Of a DNA stretch of 64,000 nucleotides, positions 27,574 through 37,145 are shown one piece after another. The notes beneath the pieces were generated by a model. The model saw only the letters and a program-made list of their open reading frames with translations. It made no database searches and was not told the DNA's origin. Location of the stretch: contig JACNMN010000001.1 of NCBI GenBank assembly GCA_020622165.1, positions 620,001 through 684,000 of the forward strand. The letters run 5' to 3'. Within the stretch, counting starts at the first letter, position 1. Each line of letters opens with the position of its first letter. Source of the DNA: Boseongicola sp. H5. Lineage in GTDB: Bacteria > Pseudomonadota > Alphaproteobacteria > Rhodobacterales > Rhodobacteraceae. The translations under genes and the position numbers were made by a program.

Positions 27574-30078
27574 CTATCCATCCATCCGGATCGCCGCGTT
27601 GCCGGGGTCATAGGGGCTGTCCTCCACCACCTCGGCCTGCCAGAGCCGGTTCAGCATCTTCACCTGAAGCTTCCGGCCCGTCACGGCCAGATCGGGCCGC
27701 ACATAGCCCATCCCGATGGATTTGCCGAAGGCCACGGAATACCCGCCCGATGTCAGGCGGCCCACCTTGGTGTCGCCGTCATACAGCGCCTCCCGGCCCC
27801 AGGGGTCCGCATCCCCGGGCCCGTCGATCAGAAGCGTCACGCATCTGGAACGGATGCCCAGCGCCGTCATCGCCTCCTTGCCGTGAAAGTCTTTCGACAG
27901 GTCCACGAACCGGTCCAGCCCGGCCTCCAGCGGCGTGGCGTCCCGGCCCAGTTCGGTCCCGAAGGCACGGTACGATTTCTCCTGCCGCAGCCAGTTCTGC
28001 GCCCGCGCGCCCACCAGCTTCATCCCATGGCCCGCCCCCGCGGCAACCAGTTGATCCCACAGGTAATTCTGCATCTCGATAGGATGATGCAGCTCCCAGC
28101 CCAGCTCACCGGTATAGGCCACACGGATCGCGCGCACCGGGCACATGCCAAGCTCGATATTGCGCATCGACAGCCACGGGAAACGCTTGTTGCCCAGCAC
28201 CGTTTCGGGGTCCGCGTCCTTCACGATCTCGCGCAGCACATCGCGCGATTTCGGCCCAGCGATGGCGAACACGCCCCACTGGGTCGTGACATCTTCCTCG
28301 TTGATCCGCCCGAACCGATCCTCATTCGCCATGATCGCCTTGTAGAGGTAATCCTGATCGTAGGCGTGCCACGCACCCGCGCTCACGAGGTAATAATCAT
28401 CCTCCGCGATCCGCACGATGGTATATTCCGTCCGCGTCGTCCCCGCATCGGTCAGCGCATAGGTCAGGTTGATCCGCCCGACCTTGGGCAGCTTGTTCGT
28501 GGTGAACCAATCCAGGAACGCCGTCGCCCCCGGGCCTGATATCCGGTGCTTGGCAAAGGCGGTCGCATCGATCAGGCCGACCCCCTCGCGGATCGCCTCA
28601 GTCTCGGCCTTGGCATAGTCCCACCAGCCCCCACGCCGGAACGACCGCGCGTCCTTGTCGAACGAAGACGGCGCATCCAGCGGTCCATAATAATTCGGCC
28701 GCTCGAACCCGTTCACACAGCCGAACTGCGCCCCCGCCGCCTTCTGCCGGTCATAGGCAGGCGCGGTCCGCAAAGGCCGGCAGGCCTCCCGCTCCTCGTC
28801 CGGGTGATGCAGGATATAGACGTGGTCGTAGCATTCCTCGTTCTTGCGCGCGGCATATTCGGTTGTCATCCAATCCTGCCCGTAGCGCTTGGGATCGAGG
28901 CTCGCCATATCGATCTCGGCCTCGCCGTCGACCATCATCTGCGCGAGGTAATAGCCCGTCCCACCCGCCGCCGTGATCCCGAAGCTGAACCCTTCCGCCA
29001 GCCACATATTCTCCAGCCCCGGCGCGGGGCCGACCAGCGGGTTCCCATCGGGCGTGTAGCAGATCGGGCCGTTGAAATCGTCCTTCAGACCGCTCTCCTC
29101 GCAGGACGGGATGCGGTGGATCATCGCCATGTACTGCGCTTCGATCCGCTCAAGATCCAGCGGGAAGAGATCCGCGCGGAAACTGTCCGGCACGCCATAC
29201 TCGAACCGCGCCGGCGCGCCCTTCTCGTAGACGCCAAGGATCCAGCCGCCCCGTTCCTCGCGCACATAGCTCTGCGCATCCGCGTCGCGGATCACCGGGT
29301 GTTCGGCACCGCCGTTCCTGCGATAGTCCAACAGCGCCGGGTCCTGATCCATGACGATGAACTGATGCTCCACCGGGATGGCCGGGATCTTGATGCCCAG
29401 CATCCGCGCCGTGCGCTGCGCATGGTTGCCCGAGGCCGTCACCACATGCTCTGCGGTGATCACCATTTGCTCGTCCGAGGGCACCAGATTGCCGCCCTTT
29501 TCCACCATCTTCGTGCAGGTGACCTCCCAGGCCTGACCGGTCCAGTGGAACTCGTCCGCCTGCCATTTCCGCTCGATCGCCACGCCGCGCTGGCGCGCGC
29601 CCTTCGCCATCGCCTGCGTCACGTCGGCGGGGTTAATATAGCCATCGGTATTGTGGTAGAGCGCACCTTTCAGATCGGCGGTTTCGATGAGCGGCCAGCG
29701 CGCCTTGATCTCGTCCGGGGTCAGCCATTCATAGGGAATGCCCACGGTCTCGGCGGTGGCGGCATAGAGCATGTATTCGTCCATCCGCTCCTGCGTCTGC
29801 GCCATCCGCAGGTTGCCCACCACCGCGAAGCCCGCATTCAGCCCCGTCTCCGCCTCCAGCGTCTTGTAGAACCGGACCGAGTAGTCGTGGATATGGGTGG
29901 TGGCGTAGGACATGTTGAAGAGCGGCAGAAGCCCCGCCGCATGCCAGGTGGAACCCGAGGTGAGCTCGTCGCGCTCCAGCAGCATCACATCGTCCCAACC
30001 GGCCCTGGCCAGATGATAGGCAATCGAGGTGCCGACAGCACCGCCGCCGACGACAAGGGCTTTGACTTGGGTTTTCAT
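27574..30078 (-). CDS. Dimethylglycine dehydrogenase-like FAD/folate protein
   Basis: This 834-residue two-part enzyme has an N-terminal DAO-type FAD domain with VVGGGAVGTSIAYHL (about 9-23) and the sequence SGSTWHAAG, whose His46 is the covalent FAD histidine known in mitochondrial dimethylglycine dehydrogenase. The C-terminal half is a GcvT/aminomethyltransferase folate domain (about 430-830). It likely demethylates dimethylglycine, sarcosine or a related methylamine and passes the C1 unit to THF. The start MKTQVKALVV is preferred; a 14-residue extension to 30120 has no support. Exact substrate is not proven. Confidence 0.88.
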   Translation of the reverse strand: MKTQVKALVVGGGAVGTSIAYHLARAGWDDVMLLERDELTSGSTWHAAGLLPLFNMSYATTHIHDYSVRFYKTLEAETGLNAGFAVVGNLRMAQTQERMDEYMLYAATAETVGIPYEWLTPDEIKARWPLIETADLKGALYHNTDGYINPADVTQAMAKGARQRGVAIERKWQADEFHWTGQAWEVTCTKMVEKGGNLVPSDEQMVITAEHVVTASGNHAQRTARMLGIKIPAIPVEHQFIVMDQDPALLDYRRNGGAEHPVIRDADAQSYVREERGGWILGVYEKGAPARFEYGVPDSFRADLFPLDLERIEAQYMAMIHRIPSCEESGLKDDFNGPICYTPDGNPLVGPAPGLENMWLAEGFSFGITAAGGTGYYLAQMMVDGEAEIDMASLDPKRYGQDWMTTEYAARKNEECYDHVYILHHPDEEREACRPLRTAPAYDRQKAAGAQFGCVNGFERPNYYGPLDAPSSFDKDARSFRRGGWWDYAKAETEAIREGVGLIDATAFAKHRISGPGATAFLDWFTTNKLPKVGRINLTYALTDAGTTRTEYTIVRIAEDDYYLVSAGAWHAYDQDYLYKAIMANEDRFGRINEEDVTTQWGVFAIAGPKSRDVLREIVKDADPETVLGNKRFPWLSMRNIELGMCPVRAIRVAYTGELGWELHHPIEMQNYLWDQLVAAGAGHGMKLVGARAQNWLRQEKSYRAFGTELGRDATPLEAGLDRFVDLSKDFHGKEAMTALGIRSRCVTLLIDGPGDADPWGREALYDGDTKVGRLTSGGYSVAFGKSIGMGYVRPDLAVTGRKLQVKMLNRLWQAEVVEDSPYDPGNAAIRMDG

Positions 30079-30258
30079 GGGCGCGGGCACTCCGGTCGGA
30101 AAGATCGTCCCATCTTCCATGCCAGAGCGCCGCGCGACAATCCTGCGCTATTCGACCTAAGCCCGCGCGAAAACGACATGCGCGCCCCTCCGCCCCCGCC
30201 GGGGTGCGCGCAAGAAACCTGCTGGCCTATCCCGGGATTTGGTTGTTCACTGCGGCCC

Positions 30259-31161
30259 ATGTCACACAAACGCATCCTCTCCATCGGCGAATGCATGGTC
30301 GAACTGGCCGCAAGCGCGCCCGGCACCTACCGGCAGGGCTTCGCCGGCGATACGTTCAACACCGCCTGGCACATGCGCCGCGTGCTCCCCGCAAGCTGGG
30401 AGGTGGCGTATCTGACCTGCATCGGGACCGATCCGATGTCGGACCGGATGCTGGCCTTCATGGCCGAAAGCGGGATCGCGACCGATGCGGTCACCCGGCT
30501 GCCCCGCGCCACGCCCGGTCTTTACATGATCGACACCGATGCCAGCGGCGAGCGCAGCTTCACCTATTGGCGCAGCGCGTCGGCGGCGCGGCATCTGGCC
30601 GATGACCCCGATCAACTGGCCCGCGCCACGGACGGCGCCGATCTGGTCTATGTCTCGGGCATCACCCTGGCGATCCTGTCGCCACAGGCGCGGGACACGC
30701 TGCTGACGATCCTCGCTCAGGTCAAGGCGACCGGGCGGGATGTCGCCTTCGACAGCAATCTCCGCCCCGGCCTCTGGGAAACGCCCCGGATCATGCGCGA
30801 AACGCTGATGGCCGCCGCCGGCGCCGCCACGATCGCCCTGCCCACATGGCCCGACGAGGCCGCACTGTGCGACGATGCGAACGAAGAGGCCGTGATCGCC
30901 CGCTATCGCGGCGCGGGCGTGGCGGAGGTGGTGGTGAAAAGCGGGCCGGGCCCCGCGCGGATCGTCAGCGACCGGGGCACGTGGCAGGTCGCGCCCGCGG
31001 GCCGTGTCGCCCCGGTGGACACCACCGGGGCCGGGGACAGTTTCAACGCCGCCTACCTGGCCGCCCGGCTGACCGGCGCGCCCGAGCCGGAGGCCGCGCG
31101 CGCCGCCCATGCGCTTGCCGGCAAGGTCATCGGCGAGCGCGGCGCGCTTTGCGCGGTCTGA
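30259..31161 (+). CDS. kdgK: 2-keto-3-deoxygluconate kinase (PfkB family)
   Basis: This 300-residue carbohydrate kinase phosphorylates 2-keto-3-deoxygluconate in uronate degradation. PfkB features are ILSIGECMVELA at the start, GFAGDTFNTAWHMRR, and the ATP-site signature DTTGAGDSFNAAY near residue 253. The neighbours uxuB and uxaC make this kinase assignment likely rather than another PfkB sugar kinase. It is convergent with uxuB with 16 bases between stops. Confidence 0.88.
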   Translation: MSHKRILSIGECMVELAASAPGTYRQGFAGDTFNTAWHMRRVLPASWEVAYLTCIGTDPMSDRMLAFMAESGIATDAVTRLPRATPGLYMIDTDASGERSFTYWRSASAARHLADDPDQLARATDGADLVYVSGITLAILSPQARDTLLTILAQVKATGRDVAFDSNLRPGLWETPRIMRETLMAAAGAATIALPTWPDEAALCDDANEEAVIARYRGAGVAEVVVKSGPGPARIVSDRGTWQVAPAGRVAPVDTTGAGDSFNAAYLAARLTGAPEPEAARAAHALAGKVIGERGALCAV

Positions 31162-31177
31162 ACGCCGGGCACCCCCG

Positions 31178-32560
31178 CTAGCTCCGCCGCCGCGCGACCT
31201 CCGCCAGCATCGCATCTGTGAACCAGCGCGCATCGGCCAGATCGCCGAACACTGCCCGCAGCGACAGGATCGCCTCCGGCCCGGTCGCGGCCGCGGCCCG
31301 CAACGGCCCGGCCAGCGGATCCTCCACCGCGCCGTCCCGGGCCAGCACATAGGCGATCCAGCCCGCCACGCCCCGGCCCATCGCCGCCCATGGCCTGCCC
31401 GCCGCCTGCGCCTCCGCGATCGGGGCCAGCAGACGCTGCGGCAGTTTCTGGCTGCCATCCATGGCGATCTGCGCCGTCCGGTGATGCAGCGCCGGGTTGC
31501 GGAACCGCGCCTGCAACCGCGCCGCATAATCCGCCATATCGGCCGCAGGCAGGGGCAGCGTACCCGCCGCCTCCCGCATCACCTCGGCCACCAGCGCGGC
31601 CAGCTCCGCATCCTCCATCACGTCGGCGACCGTCTCGTGATGCCCAAGCTGGCCCAGATAGGCCAAGGTCGAATGGGCCCCGTTCAGCATCCTGAGCTTC
31701 ATCTTTTCATAGGGCGCCACATCGTCCACGAACTCCACGCCCGCCGCCGCAAGATCGGGCCGCCCGGCGGGAAAGCGGTCCTCGATCACCCATTGGCAAA
31801 ACGGCTCCGTCACCACGGGCCAGGCATCCTCCACCCCGGTCAGCGCCGCGATCTCGGCCAGATCCCCATCGCCCGTGGCCGGCACGATCCGGTCCACCAT
31901 GCTTGCCGGAAAGGCCACCTCCGCGGCGATCCAGTCGGCCAGACCCGCGTCACGCTGCCGGGCGAACTGCGTCACGATCCGGGCCAGCGTCGCGCCATTG
32001 TCCGGCAGGTTGTCACAGCTCAGCACCGTAAAGGGCGCCACGCCCGCGGCCCGCCGCCGCCTGAGCGCCTCGACCAGCAGACCGGGCACCGAACCGGGGC
32101 TCTCGGGCATCGCCAGATCGGCGGCAACCGCCGGATGTTCCAACGCCAGATCGCCCGCCCCGTCGCGGCAATACCCCTTTTCGGTCACCGTCAGGCTGAC
32201 GATCCGGATCGCCGGGTCGCAAAGCGCCGCCAGAACGCCGCCCCCCGCCTCCGTGGCGACCAGAACATCCAGCACCGCGCCGATGATCCGCGCCCGCGTC
32301 CCCTCCCCATCCCGTATGGCCAGCGTGTAGAGCCCCGACTGCGGGGCCAGCGCATCACGCATATCGGGCCGACGCAGCGACACGCCGCGAATGCCCCAGT
32401 CGGGCATGGCGGCCAGACAGTCATCCACATAGACCGCCTGATGCGCTCGGTGGAAATTGCCCAAGCCCAGATGCACGATCCCCGGCGTCACCCGCGCGCG
32501 GTCATAGGCGGGCCGCGCCGCATTCCGCGTCTCGGCCAGGGTCCGGGGCGACAATCTCAC
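31178..32560 (-). CDS. uxuB: Fructuronate reductase / mannitol dehydrogenase family
   Basis: This 460-residue polyol-specific long-chain dehydrogenase (GIVHLGLGNFHRAHQAVY opens the Rossmann domain) carries the catalytic-type motif KLRMLNGAHS (K-x4-N-x2-H). Adjacent uronate isomerase suggests reduction of fructuronate (or tagaturonate) to mannonate; mannitol or arabitol dehydrogenase cannot be ruled out. The start overlaps the uxaC stop as ATGA (32557-32560), so the two are translationally coupled. No mannonate dehydratase gene follows. Confidence 0.85.
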   Translation of the reverse strand: MRLSPRTLAETRNAARPAYDRARVTPGIVHLGLGNFHRAHQAVYVDDCLAAMPDWGIRGVSLRRPDMRDALAPQSGLYTLAIRDGEGTRARIIGAVLDVLVATEAGGGVLAALCDPAIRIVSLTVTEKGYCRDGAGDLALEHPAVAADLAMPESPGSVPGLLVEALRRRRAAGVAPFTVLSCDNLPDNGATLARIVTQFARQRDAGLADWIAAEVAFPASMVDRIVPATGDGDLAEIAALTGVEDAWPVVTEPFCQWVIEDRFPAGRPDLAAAGVEFVDDVAPYEKMKLRMLNGAHSTLAYLGQLGHHETVADVMEDAELAALVAEVMREAAGTLPLPAADMADYAARLQARFRNPALHHRTAQIAMDGSQKLPQRLLAPIAEAQAAGRPWAAMGRGVAGWIAYVLARDGAVEDPLAGPLRAAAATGPEAILSLRAVFGDLADARWFTDAMLAEVARRRS

Positions 32561-33954
32561 AACCGATACGCCTGCCGCGGCAGATCCACGGTCAGGGTCC
32601 GGGCGATCCCGAACGCCTCCGCCTCGCGCAGGCGTCCGTCATCCACCAGACGCGCCAGATAGGTGCAATCGACGCGCCGGGCCATGTCGTGCCGTGCCGG
32701 GATCGACGGAAAGGCGCGGGTGTCGTCATTGAAGCCGACGGTGTTGTAAAATCCCGCCGTCTCGGTCGTCATCTCGCGGAACCGGCGCATCCCCTCGGGG
32801 CTGTCATGGAACCACCATGCCGGCCCCAGCCGCAGGCAGGGATAGGCGCCTGCCAGCGGCGCCAGTTCGCGCGCATAGGCGCTTTCGTCCAGAGTGAACA
32901 GGATCACGGTCAGGTTCGGCTCCATCCCGACCGCGTTCAGCAGCGGGCGCAGGGCGGTGACATAATCGGTGCGCGTCGGGATATCGAAGCCCTTGTCGCG
33001 CCCGAACGCTCCGAAGACGCCCGCATTATGGTTGCGATAGCTGCCCGGATGGATCTGCATGACCATCCCGTCCTCGGCGCTCATCCGCGCCATTTCGGTC
33101 AGCATCTGCGCCCGGAACAGGCCTGCGTCCCCGGGTTCGGCCCGGCCCCGCCGGATCCGGTCATACAGCTCGGCGGCGTCGCTTGCGAACAGATCGGCGG
33201 TGTCCGCCGTCGGGTGGCCGTGATCCGTCGCCGTCGCGCCATGGGCGCGGAACCGGGCGCGGCGGACGCGATGCGCCTCCAGATAGCCGGCATAGGTGTC
33301 GGTCTCGCCGCCGGTGATCTCCGCCAGCCGGTCCAGCCCCTCGGCAAAGCCTTCATGCTCCGGATCGGTCACCTGATCGGGCCGGTAGGTCGTGATCACC
33401 CGGCCGTCCCACCCGCTGTCGCGGATCGCGGCGTGGTGCTCCAGCGGGTCCAGCGCCCCTTCGGTGGTGGCCAGCACCTCGATCCCGAACCGCCCGAACA
33501 GCGCCCGGGGCCGGAACCCGTCCTGCGCCAGACAGGCGGCGATTTTGTCGTAGGTGGCATCCGCCGTCTCCGGGCCAGGCGGCGTCTCCAGCCCGAAAAG
33601 CGTCTCGAAGGTGTAATCCAGCCATAGCCGGGTCGGCGTGCCCGCGAACAGATGGTACTGGCCCGCGAACCGCCGCCAGATGGCGCGCGGATCGGTCTCC
33701 ACCGGCGCGCCGTCGCGCCGCGCCACGCCCATATCCTCCAGCCGCACGCCCTGGCTCACCAGCATCCTCAGCACGTAATGATCGGGCACGATCAACAGAT
33801 TTGCGGGGTCCGAAAACGGCGCGTCGGTTGCAAACCATTCCGGGTCGCAATGGCCATGGGGGCTGATGATCGGCAGGTCCCGCACGGTGTCGTAAAGCGC
33901 GCGGGCCAGCCCGCTCCGTCCGATAATCAGATGATCCGCGCTCAGCTTGCCCAT
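32557..33954 (-). CDS. uxaC: Uronate (glucuronate/galacturonate) isomerase
   Basis: This 465-residue amidohydrolase-fold enzyme isomerises glucuronate or galacturonate to the ketouronate. PIISPHGHCDPEWF (metal-binding HxH near residue 33) opens the domain, and GLETPPG and the histidine-rich C-terminal part (HIHPGSYRNHN-like) fit UxaC. Length matches. It is first in the two-gene unit with uxuB and faces htpX across a 104-base divergent region. Confidence 0.93.
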   Translation of the reverse strand: MGKLSADHLIIGRSGLARALYDTVRDLPIISPHGHCDPEWFATDAPFSDPANLLIVPDHYVLRMLVSQGVRLEDMGVARRDGAPVETDPRAIWRRFAGQYHLFAGTPTRLWLDYTFETLFGLETPPGPETADATYDKIAACLAQDGFRPRALFGRFGIEVLATTEGALDPLEHHAAIRDSGWDGRVITTYRPDQVTDPEHEGFAEGLDRLAEITGGETDTYAGYLEAHRVRRARFRAHGATATDHGHPTADTADLFASDAAELYDRIRRGRAEPGDAGLFRAQMLTEMARMSAEDGMVMQIHPGSYRNHNAGVFGAFGRDKGFDIPTRTDYVTALRPLLNAVGMEPNLTVILFTLDESAYARELAPLAGAYPCLRLGPAWWFHDSPEGMRRFREMTTETAGFYNTVGFNDDTRAFPSIPARHDMARRVDCTYLARLVDDGRLREAEAFGIARTLTVDLPRQAYRL

Positions 33955-33996
33955 GCACGCACCCTAGCCCCGTCGCCCGCCATGGCAAGGGGGCCT

Positions 33997-34025
33997 CTTG
34001 AGTGGAAACCAACCGGTCCCCACAT
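33997..34025 (+). promoter_or_regulatory. Possible sigma-32 promoter of htpX
   Basis: CTTGAG (33997-34002) and CCACAT (34020-34025) with a 17-base spacer resemble the RpoH -35/-10 pattern CTTGAA/CCATNT. The predicted start site is about 25 bases before the htpX ATG. Match is partial; the case rests on htpX being a known heat-shock class gene. Confidence 0.35.
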
Positions 34026-34058
34026 GCGTTTTCACCCGGCTATATGGAGATCTGACGG

Positions 34059-34913
34059 ATGGGATATCTGCGCACGGCGATGCTTCTGGCGGCGATGACG
34101 GCGCTTTTCGGCGGCGTCGGGCTGATGCTGGGCGGCCAGACCGGCCTGATCGTCGCCCTGATGCTGGCGGCCGCGATGAACCTCTTCGCGTGGTGGCGGT
34201 CGGACAAAATGGTCCTGCGGATGCACAACGCGCGCGAGGTCAGCGCGCAGACCGCGCCCGATCTGGTGGGGCTGGTCCACGAGCTGGCCGACAAGGCCGG
34301 GATGCCCCGCCCCAAGGTCTATCTGATAGACACCGATCAGCCGAACGCCTTCGCCACCGGCCGCAACCCCGAAAATGCCGCCGTCGCGGCCACCACCGGC
34401 CTGCTGCGGGGCCTGTCGCGCGAAGAGATCGCGGGCGTCATGGCCCATGAGCTTGCCCATATCCAGAACCGCGACACGCTGATCATGACCATCACCGCCA
34501 CGCTGGCGGGCGCCATCGGCCTGCTTGCCAATTTCGCCTTCTTCTTTCGCGGCGGGCGGGACAATCCGCTTGGCATCGTCGGGCTTCTGGCGACGATGAT
34601 CCTGGCGCCCCTCGCGGCGGCGCTGGTGCAGATGGCGATCAGCCGCGCGCGGGAATACGAGGCCGACAGGATCGGGGCGGAAATCTGCGGCCAGCCGCTC
34701 TGGCTCGCCTCGGCGCTGTCGAAAATCGCCACCTTCGCCCAGCGGATCGACATGAACACCGCCGAACGGAACCCGGCCACCGCGCATATGTTCATCATCA
34801 ACCCGCTCCATGCCCACGCCCATGACCGGCTGTTCTCCACCCATCCGGACACGGCCAACCGAATTGCCAAGCTGCGGGAGATGGCGGGCGGAACAGGCGG
34901 GCCCTGGGCCTGA
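34059..34913 (+). CDS. htpX: Membrane-bound zinc metalloprotease HtpX
   Basis: This 284-residue M48 protease of the inner membrane degrades misfolded membrane proteins. Two N-terminal transmembrane segments (about 5-45) precede the HELAH zinc motif at 130-134; the third ligand region [11 protein letters not shown] follows near 205. Two further hydrophobic segments lie at 145-195. The C-terminal [13 protein letters not shown] is family typical. It is monocistronic with a possible RpoH-type promoter. Confidence 0.95.
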   Translation: MGYLRTAMLLAAMTALFGGVGLMLGGQTGLIVALMLAAAMNLFAWWRSDKMVLRMHNAREVSAQTAPDLVGLVHELADKAGMPRPKVYLIDTDQPNAFATGRNPENAAVAATTGLLRGLSREEIAGVMAHELAHIQNRDTLIMTITATLAGAIGLLANFAFFFRGGRDNPLGIVGLLATMILAPLAAALVQMAISRAREYEADRIGAEICGQPLWLASALSKIATFAQRIDMNTAERNPATAHMFIINPLHAHAHDRLFSTHPDTANRIAKLREMAGGTGGPWA

Positions 34914-34926
34914 GGAGCGCGTGCGT

Positions 34927-34950
34927 CGGCCGCGCCTTACGCGCCGGCCG
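34927..34950. terminator. Convergent terminator between htpX and the GFA gene
   Basis: CGGCCGCGC (34927-34935) and GCGCCGGCCG (34941-34950) pair with one bulged base around a 5-base loop. The 23-base gap between the two stop codons contains the left arm, and the right arm runs into the GFA gene end. A bidirectional terminator is a reasonable reading. Confidence 0.45.
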
Positions 34951-35329
34951 CGTCCGTATCATCGGGGTCATGCTCGAAGCGCTCGATCTCCGGGAAAGCC
35001 GGCAGCCATGCCTCCCGTCGCACGGTCCAGCATTCATAATCCGGTTTCAGCCGGTCCGGCGCGTCAAGCGCGCCCAGATGCAGTTCGACCTCGTCGCCAC
35101 TGCGCGCGAAGACCGACCCGCCGCAGACGGGGCAGAAGAACCGCCCCCGATAATCTCGCGGGTCGCCCTCCACCGTCACCGCCTCCGACGGGAACATCGC
35201 GGCCGCGTAGAACAGCGCGCCGTGATGCTTGCGGCAGTCAAGGCAATGGCAGATCCCCACGCGGCACGGCGGCCCCGACGCCACGATCCTGACCTTGCCG
35301 CAAAGACACCCGCCCGTGAATCGCTCCAT
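34937..35329 (-). CDS. GFA-type zinc protein (glutathione-dependent formaldehyde-activating family)
   Basis: This 130-residue GFA/CENP-V fold protein has the zinc cysteines C8 and C10 (GCLCG), C27, C29 and C32 (CHCLDC), and C66 and C69 (CPVCG), the arrangement of the family. Most GFA proteins have no verified activity, and spontaneous formaldehyde activation has been questioned, so function is left open. The start MERFTGGCLCG at 35329 fits; a 39-residue extension upstream lacks support. Confidence 0.88.
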   Translation of the reverse strand: MERFTGGCLCGKVRIVASGPPCRVGICHCLDCRKHHGALFYAAAMFPSEAVTVEGDPRDYRGRFFCPVCGGSVFARSGDEVELHLGALDAPDRLKPDYECWTVRREAWLPAFPEIERFEHDPDDTDAAGA

Positions 35330-35399
35330 CACACCACATCCTTCAATACGACCCGGCCCGGACCCGCGCGACGCCGTCCGGAAGGACAACGCCGTTCCG

Positions 35400-36386
35400 T
35401 CACAGCATCGACGGCACGACCAGATCGGGCGGGCGGTGCCCGTCATCGAAGGTCTTGATGTTGATCAGCACCTTCTCCCCCATCTCGACGCGGCCCTCCA
35501 GCGTGGCCGAGCCCATATGCGGCAGGAGTACGACATTCTCCAATTCCCGCAGCCGGGGGTTCACCTCATGGCCGCGCTCGAACACGTCCAGCCCCGCCCC
35601 GCCCAGATCACCCGCGCGCAGCATCCGGGTCAGCGCGTTTTCGTCGATCACCTCGCCGCGCGACGTGTTCACGATCACCGCGCCGGGCTTCATCAGTTTC
35701 AGACGCCGCGCATTCATCAGATGGAAGGTCGAGGGCGTGTGCGGGCAATTGATGCTCAGGACATCGACCCGCGCCAGCATCTGGTCGAGGCTTTCCCAAT
35801 AGGTCGCCTCCAGCGCGGTCTCGATATCCTCATGCAGCCGCCGGCGATTGTGGTAATGCACCTGCATGCCGAAGGCCGCCGCCCGGCGCGCCACCGCCTG
35901 CCCGATCCGGCCCATCCCCAGAATGCCCAGCCGCTTGCCGCCGATCCGGCTGCCCATATAGGCGGTCGGCGCCCACCCGGTCCAGCGCCCCTCCTGCATG
36001 ACAGACAGCCCTTCGGGGATCCGCCGGGTCACCGCCAGCATCAGCGCGATGGTCATATCCGCCGTATCGTCGGTCATCACGCCCGGCGTGTTGCTCACCA
36101 GAATGCCCCGCTGCCGGGCGGTGGACACGTCGATATGGTCTACACCCGCGCCGTAATTCGCGATCAGCTTCAGCCGGTTGCCCGCCTGACCCAGCATGCC
36201 CGCGTCGATCTGGTCGGTCACGCAAGGCACCAGAACATCCGCCCGGGTCATGGCGGCGACCAGTTCGGCCTTGTCCATCTTGGTATCGGCCTCGCGCAGT
36301 TCCACATCGAACAACTCGCTCATCCGCGTTTCGACGACCTCGGGCAACCGTCGCGTTACGACAACACTCAGCTTCTGACCTGGCAT
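35400..36386 (-). CDS. D-2-hydroxyacid dehydrogenase (glyoxylate/hydroxypyruvate reductase type)
   Basis: This 328-residue NAD(P)-dependent enzyme has the D-isomer 2-hydroxyacid dehydrogenase fold. Catalytic segments are ANYGAGVDHID (Arg/substrate loop region), the dinucleotide motif GILGMGRIGQAVARR near 155, NTSRGEVIDE near 240, and LLPHMGSATLEGR with the catalytic histidine near 290. It resembles glyoxylate/hydroxypyruvate reductase (GyaR/GhrB). Start MPGQKLSVVVTRR at 36386 is chosen over an extension to 37037 that runs antisense through the next gene. Confidence 0.9.
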   Translation of the reverse strand: MPGQKLSVVVTRRLPEVVETRMSELFDVELREADTKMDKAELVAAMTRADVLVPCVTDQIDAGMLGQAGNRLKLIANYGAGVDHIDVSTARQRGILVSNTPGVMTDDTADMTIALMLAVTRRIPEGLSVMQEGRWTGWAPTAYMGSRIGGKRLGILGMGRIGQAVARRAAAFGMQVHYHNRRRLHEDIETALEATYWESLDQMLARVDVLSINCPHTPSTFHLMNARRLKLMKPGAVIVNTSRGEVIDENALTRMLRAGDLGGAGLDVFERGHEVNPRLRELENVVLLPHMGSATLEGRVEMGEKVLINIKTFDDGHRPPDLVVPSML

Positions 36387-36518
36387 CCCGGCAATCCCTT
36401 CGCTGGCATTTCTGCGCCTGCCGTGACACTCTCTGATCCAAGGCGGCGGCGCAAGATGCGGCCCGAAAACCGCGACAAAAACAGCAGTTGAGGCCGGCGC
36501 GACACCGGCCGGGACAAT

Positions 36519-37097
36519 ATGACAGGCACATCCCCGATGCGGACCATTTCCCGTATTGCCCTTCTCGCGACGGCGCTGGCCATCGCAACGCCCGGTGTGG
36601 CGCAGGACACCGCGCCCACCCCCCGCCCCGAAGTCGAGATCACCGGCGTGATCGCCACCGCCACGCCGCGCACCGGCGCCGTCACCGGCTTTCCGATCCC
36701 GCGCTATGTGTCGCTCAAGGCGGGCGAGGCAAACGCCCGGCGCGGCCCGTCGCGCAGCCACCGGATCGACTGGGTCTTTCAACGCAGGAACATGCCGATG
36801 ATGGTGGTGGCCGAATATGGCCACTGGCGCCGCGTGGTGGACCGCGACGGGGCCGGCGGCTGGATGCATTACTCGCTTCTGTCGGGCGTGCGCACCGCGA
36901 TTGTCGAATCCGACATGCTCCAGATGCATCAGCGCCCCGATCCCGCCTCGCCCGTGCGCGCGCAGGCCGAGCTTGGCGTGGTCGCCCGGCTGGAGGAATG
37001 CAACGGCGAATGGTGCCGGATCAGCACCGGCGGGCATTGGGGCTGGGTTCCGGTCAGCGCCCTCTGGGGGGTCGAACCGGGCGAGATCGTCGACTGA
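36519..37097 (+). CDS. Exported SH3-domain protein
   Basis: This 192-residue secreted or periplasmic protein has a Sec signal peptide (hydrophobic stretch RIALLATALAIATPGVAQ). Two SH3-like modules follow: ANARRGPSRSHRIDWVFQR (about 73-120) and QRPDPASPVRAQAELG with CRISTGGHWGWVP (about 140-185). Such bacterial SH3 modules often bind peptidoglycan. A second possible start is the ATG at 36537. Catalysis is not indicated. Confidence 0.85.
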   Translation: MTGTSPMRTISRIALLATALAIATPGVAQDTAPTPRPEVEITGVIATATPRTGAVTGFPIPRYVSLKAGEANARRGPSRSHRIDWVFQRRNMPMMVVAEYGHWRRVVDRDGAGGWMHYSLLSGVRTAIVESDMLQMHQRPDPASPVRAQAELGVVARLEECNGEWCRISTGGHWGWVPVSALWGVEPGEIVD

Positions 37098-37145
37098 CGC
37101 GGCCCCGCCGCGCGCGCCCGGAATGCCCGGATCGGCCGCCCCTCG

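Noticed and set aside
28546-30258. Long plus-strand extension upstream of kdgK, antisense to the DMGDH-like gene
   Set aside because: The kinase family N-terminus begins at 30259; the upstream part is an antisense shadow.
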